In this document: in pieces, positions 1-12,657 of the stretch
Position numbering within the stretch: position 1 is the first letter of the stretch
Layout of the letters: every line of letters starts with the position of its first letter
Source: Hirudinaria manillensis
Lineage: Eukaryota; Annelida; Clitellata; Hirudinida; Hirudinidae
Length of the DNA stretch: 64,000 nucleotides
NCBI GenBank assembly: GCA_034509925.1
Contig: CM067528.1
Location: 10,882,001-10,946,000, forward strand
Direction of reading: 5' to 3'
Notes under the pieces: generated by a model
Seen by the model: the letters and a program-made list of their open reading frames with translations, nothing else
Databases searched by the model: none
Told to the model about the DNA's origin: nothing
Translations under genes and position numbers: made by a program

Positions 1-3000
1 TTTGGTATTTCTCGTTATCTTATTACTAATATTATTATTATTGATAATATATTATTATTATTATTAATATATTATTATTATTGTTATTATTATTATTATT
101 ATAAATTCTATTAAATTGTCACTTTTAATTACGTTTTCCTTCATCTAGTACCACATTTAACTTTTTTTTTTCAAATTTGAAGAATTTCATGACAAACGTT
201 TACCGCATTTTTGCAGATTGAAAAGTTTATGAACGAGTAAAGTTTAAAAAAAAACCTGCTGAATATTTAACCACTGGCTTCCTAAATTGCTTTCATAACT
301 CTTTCGTTTTACGCTCAACCAAATTTTTCAGACGCAAGTAATTTCGTTGTTTAAATTCTAAAAAAAGAAAAAACATTTTTAAATAATTATAATTATAATT
401 TTCGTTTTAAATTTAAATGAAAGGAATTATTGAATTAAATTTAATTATTTATGCAACAACGTTTCCCGGAAGATGAGGTCATAGGTCGTTCATTGCATCT
501 AGAGATGGAGATGGTATCTTTGGTTAATTGAGCATATTTCACGGTAATGAACCGCTCGTTAGGGCGGCAAACCACGTGACAATGACGACCAATCAGGTCT
601 CTCTGTTTGCCTGCACCCCTGGGAATAGAATAAAAATGGCGCATAAATAAAATGGAAACTTTATTATTGTTTTATTTATTTATTTATTTATTTCTAAAAT
701 TAAAATGACATTTGTTCAGTATTTATCTTAATCTATTAAAGACGCGCTTTAAACAGAAAAAAATATATTGGACAGAAATTTGTGAAAAGGATTGAAACGC
801 GTTTGTGAATCTTCTCTTGAAAGATTTAAGTTGAAGAATTAAAACCTGAGACTTAAGTTTTTTTCTCTCAAATCCTCGTCGTCTGACCTTAAACCATACC
901 CAGGGAAGTTAATGCACTTTAGAAGGTCAAATACGTTTTCAGCGCATTTCGTTCGGAAAACTCATAATTCTGAGATAAAAATCAGGAATTGTACAAAGAA
1001 ACTTTCCTAGCACGAGTTATAGGAGGACACAATGAAGCTTAAAAAGACATTATAATGGAAGAGGTTTATAATAATTTTATAATATTACAATTATTAATTA
1101 TAATAACTTTATTATAGCTTATAATAATTTTGTCAAGGAGCACTTCAATAGTCTCTGTATGTCTCTGTTGCAATGTACAACTGATCAACTCTAGTTAACT
1201 CAATGGAGAAGTTACCGACCAAACGTAGTTGGTTGATTCAAGTTCTAAAAGAACATGAATTCGATTCAAAGTCGCTATCGGTGATTTAAGGATTAATTTA
1301 AAAATCCTTCAAAGACATTCCAGGAAGAGAAAAAAAAGTAAACATTGATTTTCAAATTGATTAAATTGATTTAAAACTTGTACTTTTAAATATAGATTTA
1401 AAATAAAATGAAGAAATACATTAAAACATATAAACAAATGTATCATTGATAAATAATTAATAAACAATAATTATTAGATCAATATAAATTATAATGAGTG
1501 TTGATTATTAATCAAAACAAATAACTTATAAGCGATAACCTTTAAATAAAATCAAAAGTTCTGTTCGCAAGGAGAACAAAACAAAAATGTGTCTCCTAAT
1601 CTTGTTTATCGCTTGTCTTTCATTGTGGTTTACGATTGATCAGAAAACGCCGACAACAACCGGAAGAAAATAAAAAAAAAATAATAATAAAAGTAAACAA
1701 ACGAAGAATGAATGGTCCGAAAAAAAATATGCTGTCTCGCGAAGATGTAAGAGCATCGCATCACAACAAAACACCAGAGTAACCAAAGAAACAAACTTGA
1801 GAAGCTCACTCGAATAGAGAAATAACGTCGTTCACGACCTTAGGAGGCCAGCCATTCGACCGTGACCGAGAAACCATTTGTGGCAAACATCTTTGCCTCA
1901 GCGTTCATGCCGTTCTGTTCGCTCTACTGATCTTGAAAATCTTTCCTAGCACGAGTTATAGGAGGACACAATGAAGCTTAAAAAGACATTGTAATGGAAG
2001 ACGTTTTCTTTTTTTATTTTCAGTTCAATGAAAATAAACACGATAAAGATGGCCGCTGCTTCCAATACGATTTGGTGTAATCATAATTTTAAAACTCGCT
2101 GAAAAATAATTATTGTTTTTTTTTTATAATTTATTCATTTCAATTTTGTTAATCCTTACTTTTGCAACAAGTACGGGTTTTCCTTTAATTCCGACTTTAT
2201 TTAATCTCGGGTTTAAGAATTCTTAGCTGGACCAAATACAAATAAATTTTCTCTAATTAATAATTTAATTTATAAATCTTACGATTAATCATGTGTCCTT
2301 GTTGAAGAGTCTAACAACTTTATACTGACTCAAACTCTCGAATATATTGTGACAAATTGCCATCAGAATCGCTTGTGACGGAAGGCGAACTTCCTCCATT
2401 AAAATCATTCCGACTTGTCCAAACTAATACTAGGAGTCATTTGACCGGGAAAAGACACTTTATTGATACTAACGGCATACTGCATTACTATCATCATTGT
2501 AACCATCTGACGACGATGACGATGACGATGATGAAGATGATGATGATCAATGTCGATCTTGATATTCGCCCGCGGTCATGGTAATCTTGAGAAGAGCTCC
2601 AACGAAACAGCTCGGATTAGTATGTTGTCTCACTGATAAGAATTTCAACAATCAGCGTTTTTAATCTCATTTTACATTCACTTACGCTTGCCATAAGAAA
2701 TCTTTCTTAAAAAATGTATTTATCTCAGCCAGACAAATGAAAGTTTAAAAGTCCATTATTTTAAATTCAGCACAATTCAGCTAATTCTATGGGATTAAAA
2801 ACTGTAAATAAAAAAAAAATTAATTCAAATAATTGCATTTATTATCTTCAATTATCTGTAACGAGAACAGCATTGTGCTGTCTTCCGACCGTCAGCAACT
2901 ATTTATGGCTTCCCTAATTTTTATTTATTACTTTTTCCTATTTTCCTCTAAAAAAAATCCGAATGTTGGAGAAGTGTCACAGAAAAGCCGACTCATTGGA

Positions 3001-5494
3001 GGGGATTCCAATGTACCTAGTACCCAGCCAGCCCACACCTCAACCCAATTCCACTCAGATTTTACCCTAACCCTACCCATCTTCCGGCTTGGTTGTGTGG
3101 TGACTCTTTTTCAGCTACTGAAGCGAGGAACTCTTATTTTGCATTGTTTCGTCAACACAGGCCTTGAAACTTCACAACTTTCTATAAATTTTAATTTCAA
3201 AATTAATTCCTTTATTAATTTTCATGTTTTTTTTTCTTTCAGAAGCTGATAAAATTTCTTTTTCTTTATATTTTGAGCTTCAGCAGAAAATTCGCTCAAA
3301 TTGTAAAAAGTGACTTTATTCTGTCTCCACTGTCACTTAGTTGATTAGTATAGATTTCTATGTCTTTGGTTTTTAGGGAGACATGAATTCAGTATTCCTT
3401 GTATCAGTAATATCTTTGGTCACACGATTCTCAAACGAACAGTTCCATGTTTGGAACTCGTTTGTCTTCGTCGAGCTTTTGATGAAAGCCTTTTTCTGTT
3501 TCCTTCATGCTCTGCTGACGTACGTTTGTTTGTTTTTTTTTTCATTTTTATTTTGTGTTTCTTTTGTTTTTAATTTGTTCAATCAACTTGCAAATGGTTT
3601 CGATAGTCGCTTTGAGTTTTTTTTATATACACTCTTAAGTACTTTAAAGGTTATTTTGAAACGTTTGTACTCAAGTTAGCAGGTCTTCCGAGACTAATTT
3701 TCCTTCTAAACGAATTCGAAGAAGTTGAGATAGAAAAGCTGACTTTCTTATTGGCAACACTAATTGCTATAATATTCGACACAAATTATTATTAAAATAG
3801 ATTTTTAAAAAACCTCCGAAGAATACAATCAAATTTTACATTAAAGTTATTATTGAAATATTCTAAAATAATTGTTAAAAAAATAATTGATTTTTATTAG
3901 CTCACCACCAATGTATCTGGACATATAATCATTAAAATATTTTTGAAATCATTCACATCCAAATAACGATTATAAAAAGTCGAATCAATGTTTCAAATAT
4001 CCTCTCAAATTACTTTCCCTTCCCAACGCAAAGATAATTTCAGAAAAATGATAGAAAATTTTTTTTAAATTATATCTAGTTTCGCAACTGCTTAAAGGTC
4101 GTTAAACTAACGAATTCAAGATTTATTTAATTTTAGAAAATTGACGAAAAAATTTTAATTAAGATGAAAAATGAAATCTTTAAAATTATAAAATTTCGAA
4201 TTTTCTGCATTTTTCTCAAACCAATAATTCCGATAAGTAAAATTTAATTGTGAAAGATAATAATTTAAAGATAAATGATAATAATTATTATGAAATGATT
4301 ATTATTATAATATTATTAATCATTTTAGTAATCATTCATTTTTGTCCTTATGGAAGTGCAAAAGTTTTTTTTAAACAAAATCTTTCTTAACCTTAGATCG
4401 AACTTGTCCTTGTTCCAACGAGTGGTTTTAGCAGGGGTTGTCTCAGATAACAGGGCCACAGATGTTTCCATCTTTATTACATCTTCCATGTTCATACCGG
4501 AAACGGCGTTGGCATGCCAAGGAAGGTGATTACATTGCAAGGACTCCATAGGGAGAAAATGATTTCTGACTTGTATTTTCTTTCTTTTGCTTCTTTCGGC
4601 GGTGAATTGGAGAGGTTTTTCTAGATTTGACGACTGTTTTACATGTGAATTTATTTTTTCCAATTAGGATTGTGTTATTATAATATTACAATTAATGTTT
4701 TAATTTTTTAACTCGACATTGAAATCTTCCAAAAGTCTTACATCACTTTTTTTTTTAAAACTACTTACATTACCTTCTTTAAATTTTTTAACTGCTAACA
4801 ATTTGACCCTTTTGGCAGTTCACGAAATGCTATTTGGAACGGTTCCAAGTCCCAAGCCTCTCGTAAAAGTTCTATTTTCCGAGACTCGAACAACTAAAGA
4901 ATTTGAATAGGCCATTATTCCGAGTGACAACCGAATCGGTTCTTAGAAATATATCCGCACATTTATGGCTCGGGGCCATAGTCAGTTTGGTGCAATAACG
5001 TCATAATCAGAATTATTTTAAAATATACATTTCAAATTGAGCTGAACCGCATAATTTATCATTTTTATTTTGAGAAAATTCTGGTTTAAATAAATTTATT
5101 TATCTTTAATCGCTATATTATTTTCTGAAAGGACTATGCATTTCGAAGTTAAGTGGCACAATTTATCGTCAACTTTCTCCGAGCTTATCAGCGTCCACAG
5201 AATTTCCACTCATGCTCGTAAAATCCGTGAAATGGTCTTCACTTATTATTAAGTTATGAAGAATTAGTTAAACGTTTACCTTGTAAACATTTTCAATCAA
5301 TGTTGATAATTTAAGTAATGATTGAATAAATTGAAATAAGAAATAAAGCTCTTAAACATTTAATGGACGGCATTAAGGATTTAATGATCTTTGACATATA
5401 AGCTCATCGATATATAATAAGACGCAGATGGGTGAAATTATTTCTACGATGTGGCTATCCTTCTCGGTTTACTTCTAGAAAACTTTTCATTATA
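1..5494. other. AT-rich intergenic region, no gene recognised
   Basis: About 5.5 kb with no ORF I can assign. It holds a (TTA)n-like microsatellite at about 35-103, TTTA repeats at about 667-692, and a GATGAC/GATGAT tract at about 2511-2549. A 63-bp direct repeat lies at 1002 and 1941. Positions 573-580 read CACGTGAC (an E-box form) and 589-593 CCAAT, which looks promoter-like, but I cannot attach them to a gene. Open frames at 2833-3249 (+) and 4325-4663 (-) have low-complexity or unrecognised translations and are not called as genes. Confidence 0.5.
1002..1064 (+). repeat. 63-bp direct repeat, copy 1 (copy 2 at 1941-2003)
   Basis: The segment starting CTTTCCTAGCACGAGTTATA recurs at 1941-2003 with about two differences in 63 bases. 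The flanks do not match, so this is a short dispersed duplication. I see no coding sense in it. Confidence 0.8.
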
Positions 5495-6840
5495 ATGAAA
5501 ACTCTCTTGTTATCAACATTTGCTGGTAAGATTAACAATTTGATGTGAAGAATTCTAAAAAACTAAGATAAGTTTAATCACAGCCTTTGCATTTGCTGGC
5601 ATTGGGAGGAATGGATGGTGTACAGAAAAGATTGTGGAACGTTTGAAAAGAGATGCGTGGTTGACTCTCCAAAGTTGGTTTCAGAGGAGGAAATATATTA
5701 ATAATATTTAAATATACATATTTATAAATATTTATTTGAGCTTTAAATTAAGTGGATGTATTAAATGACTCGATTTCATTCTCCAGTGAAATAAGTCCCA
5801 CTTGTGATAGCAGCGATCAGATTTGCAGCGATCATGCTGGTATGTTTTTATTGAATATTTTTTTAATTTGAAATTTATATCATACAGTTTTTATATTTTG
5901 ATAACAATCGCATAATTTCTCCTAGATTCTTCAACATATGCGAGCTGGGAAAACTTTGTTGCAAAATTAAGCAAACCAGTTAATCTTAAAATTTGAAATG
6001 AAACTAAAAAAGTTCCGATCACGATTTCTGTGGACGGCAAAACATACCTCGTATGAAAGTTATTTTCGCGAAATTATGTAACATGAAATATTTATAGATT
6101 TAGTTCTGCTAAAGAATTATAACCATTTCTCTGATGTAGAATGAATTTTAAAATAAATATTAATATTCGTTTTTAGATCTTAAAACGCAGATTGAATGGC
6201 GAGTTGGACTTTTACAAAAAGTGGAACGATTATGTAGAAGGATTTGGAAATCCTGAAAGAGAATATTGGATTGGTAACTTTTAATTTAATTATATTCAAT
6301 TAAAATCCAAATTTTAAAATAATTGCTGAAAATACAGACGCAAACACTCCATTTGTTGTCTCAGGGTGCTAAACGTTTTAACCTCAACTGGTACATTCGA
6401 AATGACTGTATTTCTGGAGAGCTTCAATAACACACAGGCATTTGCTCGTTATATAACCTTCGAGATTGATGGTCCCGAAAACAACTACAAGCTAACTGTT
6501 GGTGGATAGCGGCATAGCTGGAGATGGAATGGCTGCTCAAAACAACATGATGTTTTCCACTCAGGATCGGGACCAAGACACACACGGTGAAAGCTGTGCA
6601 GTTTCGTTCAGAGGCGCCTGGTGGTATTCTGGTTGTCACGAAAGCAATTTAAATGGAATTTATTATGACGGTTCAGGAGTTCACACCAATTTTGCCGATG
6701 GGTTTAATTGGTATCCATTCATGGGTCATCATGTATCAATGAAGAGAGCAGTAATGGCTTTGTCAAGTGAACATCACGTTCATTCAAATATTATTCCATT
6801 TATTCCATTCAGTAAATTAAAAACATCGATTACTGATTAA
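5495..6840 (+). pseudogene. F1: FReD lectin-like pseudogene
   Basis: A recognisable seven-part FReD gene with several lesions. Segments: 5495-5525 (signal peptide, MKTLLLSTFA), 5584-about 5671, 5787-5839, 5936-6050, 6177-6273, 6358-about 6510 and the last exon to 6840. Exon 2 lacks one base before the conserved HWEEW, which shifts the frame. Exon 4 has TGA at 5994-5996 where relatives have GGA. The acceptor before exon 6 reads TT instead of AG at 6356-6357. Part of the YSGTAG segment is deleted. The intron between exons 6 and 7 is absent, so the ligand-binding exon follows directly. The last exon is extended past the usual ALSLK end to 6840. A TATATAATA at 5411-5419 may be its old TATA box. 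A fragment of the same subtype lies at 28.7 kb. Confidence 0.85.
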
Positions 6841-7724
6841 AAAATAAATGCTTTCCTTCAGGCCACTTCCAAGTGTAGTTCTTAGAATTTAGAATCTAAA
6901 GATAGCGTTACAGCTGACTCATAGAAATGCATTTATGAAATAACACAAAACTGCCTAAAAATTCGGTTCGATTTGAAGATAGATTTTATCTTGAAACGAT
7001 GGGCAAGGAATCATCTTCTTATCCACTTCCAGTTTTGTCCCTGGGTGAAGACACCTTCGGGTTAAACAATAGGAGCGTTGAAGGACAAAGAAACCACTCA
7101 TCCGACATAAACCATATTAGATTCCTAAGAAATTGATTGCAGCTGTCAGCCTAGGGGTCCAAAAAATTTATATATAAATATATAATTTTAGATATTTTGG
7201 TCAATAGATGTCAGAAACAAACTTCGATGAAATATGAGTGAGTTGATGGAATAGGGCCATTTTATTATATTTGGTTAGAGATTACCTGGAAGGATAATAT
7301 TTAAATCAAATTAAAGTTTATTATTTGCTCAGCTTGGACAATTGTGAATTAATTAATTTTTAATCTATTTAGTTGTTAAACTCATTTGTAGAAGAAGAAA
7401 AGTGTGCGGACATCCAAGCCACGAATAATCTACAAAAAATGGTACAAAATTGAAAATTATATTTAAATAGCAGATGTAAAGATTAAATAAAATGTTAAAA
7501 ATATAAAGTTGTGAGATGTAAAGAATGAGAAATTGTTAAATTGTTTTTTATGTTGATTATATCGACCTTACCTATCACTTGCTTGTCATTATTCAATCAA
7601 GTTGAAATAGTTGAACAGATTGTCAATGCAGAGAAAAGGATATATACACCGGGTAAATATCTGTTCTAAATCACAAAGCAATCTGAATATCTCTGCAGAA
7701 AATCATATCTTAACAGCGTTGACG
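6841..7724. other. Spacer between F1 and F2
   Basis: No gene seen. The first 200 bases or so, downstream of F1, are matched by sequence downstream of the exon-7 fragment F8 at about 28.87-29.16 kb, so F1 and its 3' flank were once duplicated as a block. Confidence 0.5.
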
Positions 7725-9244
7725 ATGAAGATATTCTTTCTAGCAGCTCTCATAGGTAAGGTTATTTGTTGTAATTGGCTGAAAGTAAAGTAATCTTTGA
7801 AGTATCAAATATGTCTTCGTTAGCCTTCGCCGGTGCAGGACATTGGGAGGATTGGATGGTCTTTCGAAAGGATTGCGGAACTGTTGAAAAGAGATGCATG
7901 GCGGACTCTTTAAAGTTGGTGGCCGAAACATATGAAGCCGATAAAATCTGGTAACAGACTGTAATGAATTGTTGAATCTTTTTTTTTTTTGAAAACTTCA
8001 GCGAAATAAATCCAAATTGTGAGAGTAGCCAAGAGAGCTGTAAAGATGAACAAGGTGGTTAAGTTATTAATTGCTCTAACCTATGAATATGGTCACTAAA
8101 ACATTGCTTGATTATTAATTCTCAGCGTCTTTAGTTTATCCCAGCTGGGCGAAAGCCAGAAGAAAAATAGATAACAGTATCTACCTAAGGATTGGTACAG
8201 AAACTAAAAAGGTTCCGATCATAATTTCTCCGGATGGAACAAAATACCTTGTGAGATTTTAGTTCTTAACATTACCAAGAAAATGGCTCTGTCAATCAAC
8301 TTGTAGTATTTTTATTGATATTTACCACAGCTTTTGTATAATAATTAATATAATATGAATAACACTATGTAATAAAATAATTTTTAATTCGAATATTTTG
8401 CTTTCAGATCTTCCAACGAAGAATGAATGGCGAAGTCGATTTTTACAGGAAATGGGATGATTACGTCGAAGGATTTGGAGATCCAGAAGGAGATTATTGG
8501 ATTGGTTATTGCAATTATTCCATTTAATCTTACGATATCGGTTCAGAATATCTAGTAAAAGTTAAAAAATAATTAATAATATAAAATTATTAATGATACA
8601 ATGATTAATAAATTAACTCCTATTACGTAGGTCTACGAGCATTAAACATTTTAACTGCCACTGAAAAGTTCTCCATGACAGTATTTCTGGAGACTTTCAA
8701 TAATACCCAAGTGTTTGCTCGCTATGAAACATTTGAAGTTGATGGTCCTGAAACTTACTATAATCTTAAAGTTGGCAGCTACAGTGGAACAGCAGGTAAA
8801 ACCTGACAATCAAAATACAGTAAAATTTAAATGTCATCGTATATCAACTTTTAATCCTAATTAACCGAAAGTACAGAACTGGGAATTCAATCCTTTAAAG
8901 GACTCATATTGGCACATATTGCACATCTCCAAATTTATTTGACATTTGTTTTGTATCAAAAAGCAAAAAAAAATCTTTTTCAATTCGCAGGAGATGCCAT
9001 GGCACCGCAAAACAACATGATGTTTTCCACTCAAGACCAGGATCACGACGCCTCGACCGAAAACTGTGCTGTCGTGTACAGAGGGGCCTGGTGGTATGCT
9101 GCGTGCCATAGCAGTAACCTGAATGGATACTACTATGAAGCCCCTGGAAACCACAGCAAATACGCTGATGGAATTAATTGGCAACCGTTCATGGGTTACC
9201 ACGTTTCCATGATGAAAGCAATAATGGCCCTGTCATTGAAATAG
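7725..9244 (+). CDS. F2: secreted FReD lectin-like protein, 271 aa
   Basis: Exons 7725-7755, 7824-7914, 8002-8054, 8126-8250, 8408-8504, 8631-8795 and 8991-9244 give an uninterrupted 271-residue frame with GT-AG introns. The start at 7725 was chosen because MKIFFLAALIAFAGA makes a clean signal peptide; an in-frame upstream start would prepend a polar stretch. The mature N-terminus GHWEDW begins a four-Cys module (C-X6-C in exon 2, two Cys in exon 3). The FReD follows: [19 protein letters not shown], then YSGTAG, then DQDHD (the usual Ca2+-site position), NCAVVYRGAWWYAACHSSNL and a short ALSLK tail. Sequons NNT (exon 6) and NHS (exon 7) may be glycosylated. In the FReD family the last region binds ligands, often acetylated sugars; the ligand here is unknown. 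F2 differs clearly from the type-A genes. Confidence 0.9.
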
Positions 9245-10243
9245 ACATTCTTTAAATCGATCTGAAATTAAGATTCACTCAATTCGATGTTTAAATTATC
9301 AATAAATAAATAAAAATCAAATTTAATAATACCATTGTTTTACTTTGATTTCATTAATGATATTAACCTTTAAAATTAATTAATTTTAAATGATTTTTTT
9401 AAATTTCACATAAAATGTAAAGACTCGTTGAAAAATACTCCACTGAAGCGTGGGAATTCAAAGGTAAAACAAGATGGTACACCTTTCTACGACCTTTAGA
9501 AAATAAAAAGTGTTTTTAACCATGTTGGGTTTATTTATTTATTTATTTATTTATTTGTTTATTTATCGATTTTTTAATGTAAACATTTGTTGAGTTGTTG
9601 TTTAAAAAAAGAATTAGAAATTAGATGGATGTAAATGGATTAAAAGTTGTACGGTCTTTCTGCCCATTTTTATAACAAATACTTAAAATCAAATTTTAAA
9701 TGTCATGTTAAACAATTTATTTGAATGATAAACGAAAAACAAATTATCTCGATATTAATAATACCTTAAAAGGGTTCACCTTATTGAGTCCGAATCGCTT
9801 TGTGTTGTCTATAAATATGGCAGAAGACGAAAATCATTTCCTAGAATTTGACTAAAATTTGTTATAATTAAATAAAATCTTGATAATATTCATAACTCAT
9901 GAATGTTTTTAGAAAAATCATAATTTCTTCTTACAGTAATGTCATTTTTCGCCATAAAACGACGCAATATATTTTTAAGTCCTCTTTTACGATGACCAAA
10001 AAAAGTTTGAGGCTTTTAAAGCCCAGGTGGTCTCGTTGGTGATTGAAGTTGCATAAGGCTCTGCTTTTATTTGTTTCTGGCTCATCTTTGTTATCTGGCC
10101 TTTAAATCCTTTTACAAATTGCAATACATTTATATTCATTGTCAGAAATCTCTTCGTGAATTCATGTTCAAAGTAATTTATATATTACACTGGTTCATAT
10201 TTCACTCTGGTTAAGCTAAACACTGGAAGTCTCAAGAAGAAAC
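9245..10243. other. Spacer between F2 and F3
   Basis: No gene seen. It holds poly(A)-signal-like AATAAA just downstream of F2 (about 9300-9312) and a TTTA microsatellite at about 9531-9566. Confidence 0.5.
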
Positions 10244-11640
10244 ATGATTACGATTCTCCTTTTATCAGCGGCACTAGGTAAGAATATTTAAGAAGAATAT
10301 TTACAGAAGTTATGTCTTGAAAGTCTTCAAACTTCAAATTTGACTTTTTCGCAGCTTCTGCATATGCCGGTCATTGGGAGGAGTGGCTGATTTACCGAAA
10401 AGATTGTGGAACGTTGGAGAAGAGATGCGTGGCAGACTTCCAAGGCTTGTTTGGGAAATTATGAATTTATTTTATAGTATTAAATACATTAATGTTCCCC
10501 ATACTTACAGCGAAATTAATCACTTGCGCGAATAATGGACAAATTTGTGGAGAACCGAGTGGTAAGGTTTCCAATAATTTCACTTGTGACGTGCACTTAA
10601 ATTCGTTTCCTTCTTTCAAATTTACAGTGTACTCAAGCTGGGATGAAGCCATTACGAAAATAGGTGTAGCGATTAATTTAAGGATTGGAGAAGAGAGTAA
10701 AAATCTTCCGTTCATGATTTCTGAGGATGGCAAAAAATATCTTGTGAGAATTTGGAATTTCGTTAAAGACAAATATTCAAATGCTTAACTTAATTAACTT
10801 GATTTAAAATTTCTTCTGCATTGTTAAAATCGAGCCAAATAAATGTTCTTAGATCTTCCAACGCAGAATGAATGGTGAAGTCGATTTTTATAGAAAATGG
10901 AATGATTACGTCAACGGCTTCGGAAATTCTGAAGGAGAATATTGGATTGGTGATTAATTATTTTGTTTGAATTTGTTTTTTAAATACTAAATATTTCTTA
11001 ACTTAAATAAAATAACGTTCAAATGATCTCCAATCATTATCATTACTATCTTATAGACTTAATTTTCCCACAATTATTACCTCGTAGGCCTGAGAGCACT
11101 GAATATTTTAACTTCAACTGGAAAATTTGATATGACTGTATTTCTAGAAGACTTCAATAAAACAAAAGTGTACGCCGACTACGGCATATTTAAAGTCGAT
11201 GGTCCAGAAAATTACTATAAAGTTACAGTCGGTAATTACAGTGGCACAGCAGGTTATAATGTAATATTAAATAAAATCTTTTATTCGAAAAAAATAAAGT
11301 TTAATCTTTGCAATGTAATTCTACAAAGCTTTGAAATAATTTTATATAATAAAGTATGAAAAATAATTTTAAACCTTCCTAAGGCGATGGCATGGCGTTC
11401 CAAAACAACATGATGTTCACAACTCAAGATCAGGATCACGACACCCATGCTTTTGATAACTGTGCCGTCGTATACCATGGGGCGTGGTGATATGCTGATT
11501 GTCACTATAGCAACTTAAATGGGCAGTATTTTCCGGCTCCAGGAAATCATACCAGTTACACCGTTGGTGTGGATTGGGAACCATTTAGAGGATGGTATGA
11601 GTCCTTGAAAATCGCAGTAATGGCCTTGTCATTAAAATAG
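10244..11640 (+). pseudogene. F3: FReD lectin-like gene with one nonsense codon
   Basis: Segments 10244-10277, 10355-10444, 10511-10561, 10628-10743, 10853-10949, 11088-11252 and 11384-11640. The signal peptide begins MITILLLSAALA and the mature part GHWEEW. Everything is open except TGA at 11488-11490 in the invariant GAWWY motif, where the second Trp codon is expected. Downstream the frame runs on to the normal ALSLK stop at 11638-11640. The exon 2/exon 3 join differs from all relatives: the phase shifts by one and the donor reads GC (CAAG/GCTTGT), giving ADFQA-KLITCANNG. With a conventional GT donor the frame would close. It may be a young pseudogene, or an allele or assembly error affecting one base. 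Confidence 0.8.
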
Positions 11641-12078
11641 ATTTATTAAGACGATAATTTTTAGACCGATATTACTCGGTAATGTATTAGTTGATTATTA
11701 ATCAATTCATTAATGAGCAAATTAAACTGCTTCATAACATTTTTTATGGACCTCGCCTAACAATGGTTCGCATAAAATGTCGTTTTAAATTCTCATATGA
11801 TCTGATTCTTTGTGAAAGTCATAAAAAATATCATAGTGGTGCTAACGTCAGCAGAGATTAAATTATAAAAGACGTGAATCCACTCCGATCATAGCTTTTT
11901 CTGTTTTACATATATTGTTTAATTTTAGAGAATCTTTGCCAATCAATTTTGAATAATTTTATTAAAGACTTTTATCTTAGTTATTTTAAAATGGGATATT
12001 TTTTAATGCTTCTCAAATTGGAGTTATTGGAGTAAAAGCAATAGTACAAGAAAGTATTATCAACTTAACACATGACAA
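11641..12078. other. Spacer; distal part belongs to the STEEP1 duplication
   Basis: No gene seen. From about 11955 the sequence resembles 17400-17516, the region 3' of the other STEEP1 copy, so the duplicated block extends beyond the coding region. Confidence 0.5.
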
Positions 12079-12657
12079 TTACAAAAATATTCTATCCTTG
12101 GATTGCTGCTCCATAAGCTTTCTCTTAACGATGCTTTTCTTCTTCAGCTCAAAGATCTTGGCTCTCAATGAATTTGGATCCTTGAATTTAATTTTGTCTT
12201 CCTCATCGTCTTCATCATCGATGTTATCGAACGTGATATCATATACTACATGATGCTTATTCTGTGCTTCGCTTTCTTTAACTAAAGTTCCTTCGACGAC
12301 ATGAAGTATAGGAATATCGTCCCCGCGCCTGTAGTATAGCCACAAGTTGCAGCTTTTGCATTTGAATCTATATTGCTTTTCAACGCCTTCTTCTCTCTCC
12401 AAGTAAACGACTTTGTCGCCCTGAGAGTGCATCCTGAGCACGTGTTCCGGTGCATCGATGATGCGAGCTCCATCTAGTTTTCTGAGTGGAAACATTTCAA
12501 GTGGACTATCCAGAATTAGAGATATTTGTCCACACAAACAAAAATGAACGTGTATAGGTTTCTGGTCTTTGCATCCGTCTTGGCTCCTTAAGGATACAGA
12601 TTCAGTTATTCGAGAAATGATTTTAACCATTTTGATTCTATTTGCTTTGATTGCCAC
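12079..12657 (-). CDS. STEEP1-like paralogue, diverged and shortened
   Basis: A single-exon frame of up to 192 residues. Alignment with the second copy places the natural start at the internal ATG 12630-12628 (MVKIISRITESVSL, against [14 protein letters not shown] in the other). The STEEP1/CXorf56 (UPF0428) core is clear: [20 protein letters not shown], a [13 protein letters not shown] segment, [20 protein letters not shown], and VVEGTLVK. The C-X-C and C-X2-C pairs look metal-binding. The C-terminal third, a long charged helical part in the family with a 'STIDEEE' segment, is eroded. STEEP1 binds STING and promotes its exit from the ER in mammals. Flanks on both sides match those of the 17.5-kb copy, so this is a local DNA duplication. 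Whether this copy is still functional is uncertain. Confidence 0.8.
   Translation of the reverse strand: MAIKANRIKMVKIISRITESVSLRSQDGCKDQKPIHVHFCLCGQISLILDSPLEMFPLRKLDGARIIDAPEHVLRMHSQGDKVVYLEREEGVEKQYRFKCKSCNLWLYYRRGDDIPILHVVEGTLVKESEAQNKHHVVYDITFDNIDDEDDEEDKIKFKDPNSLRAKIFELKKKSIVKRKLMEQQSKDRIFL

Noticed and set aside
2833-3249. 138-residue plus-strand frame
   Set aside because: Low-complexity, Phe- and Ser-rich translation with no domain, typical of chance frames in AT-rich DNA.
4325-4663. 112-residue minus-strand frame
   Set aside because: The translation matches nothing I know, has no splice context and lies in AT-rich spacer; the evidence is too weak to call a gene.
8861-9202. Minus-strand frames opposite each exon 7 (also 15192-15434, 20789-21031, 25780-26004, 36827-37057, 40542-40751)
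   Set aside because: They recur because exon 7 is conserved on the other strand; the peptide pattern is the antisense of the FReD code.
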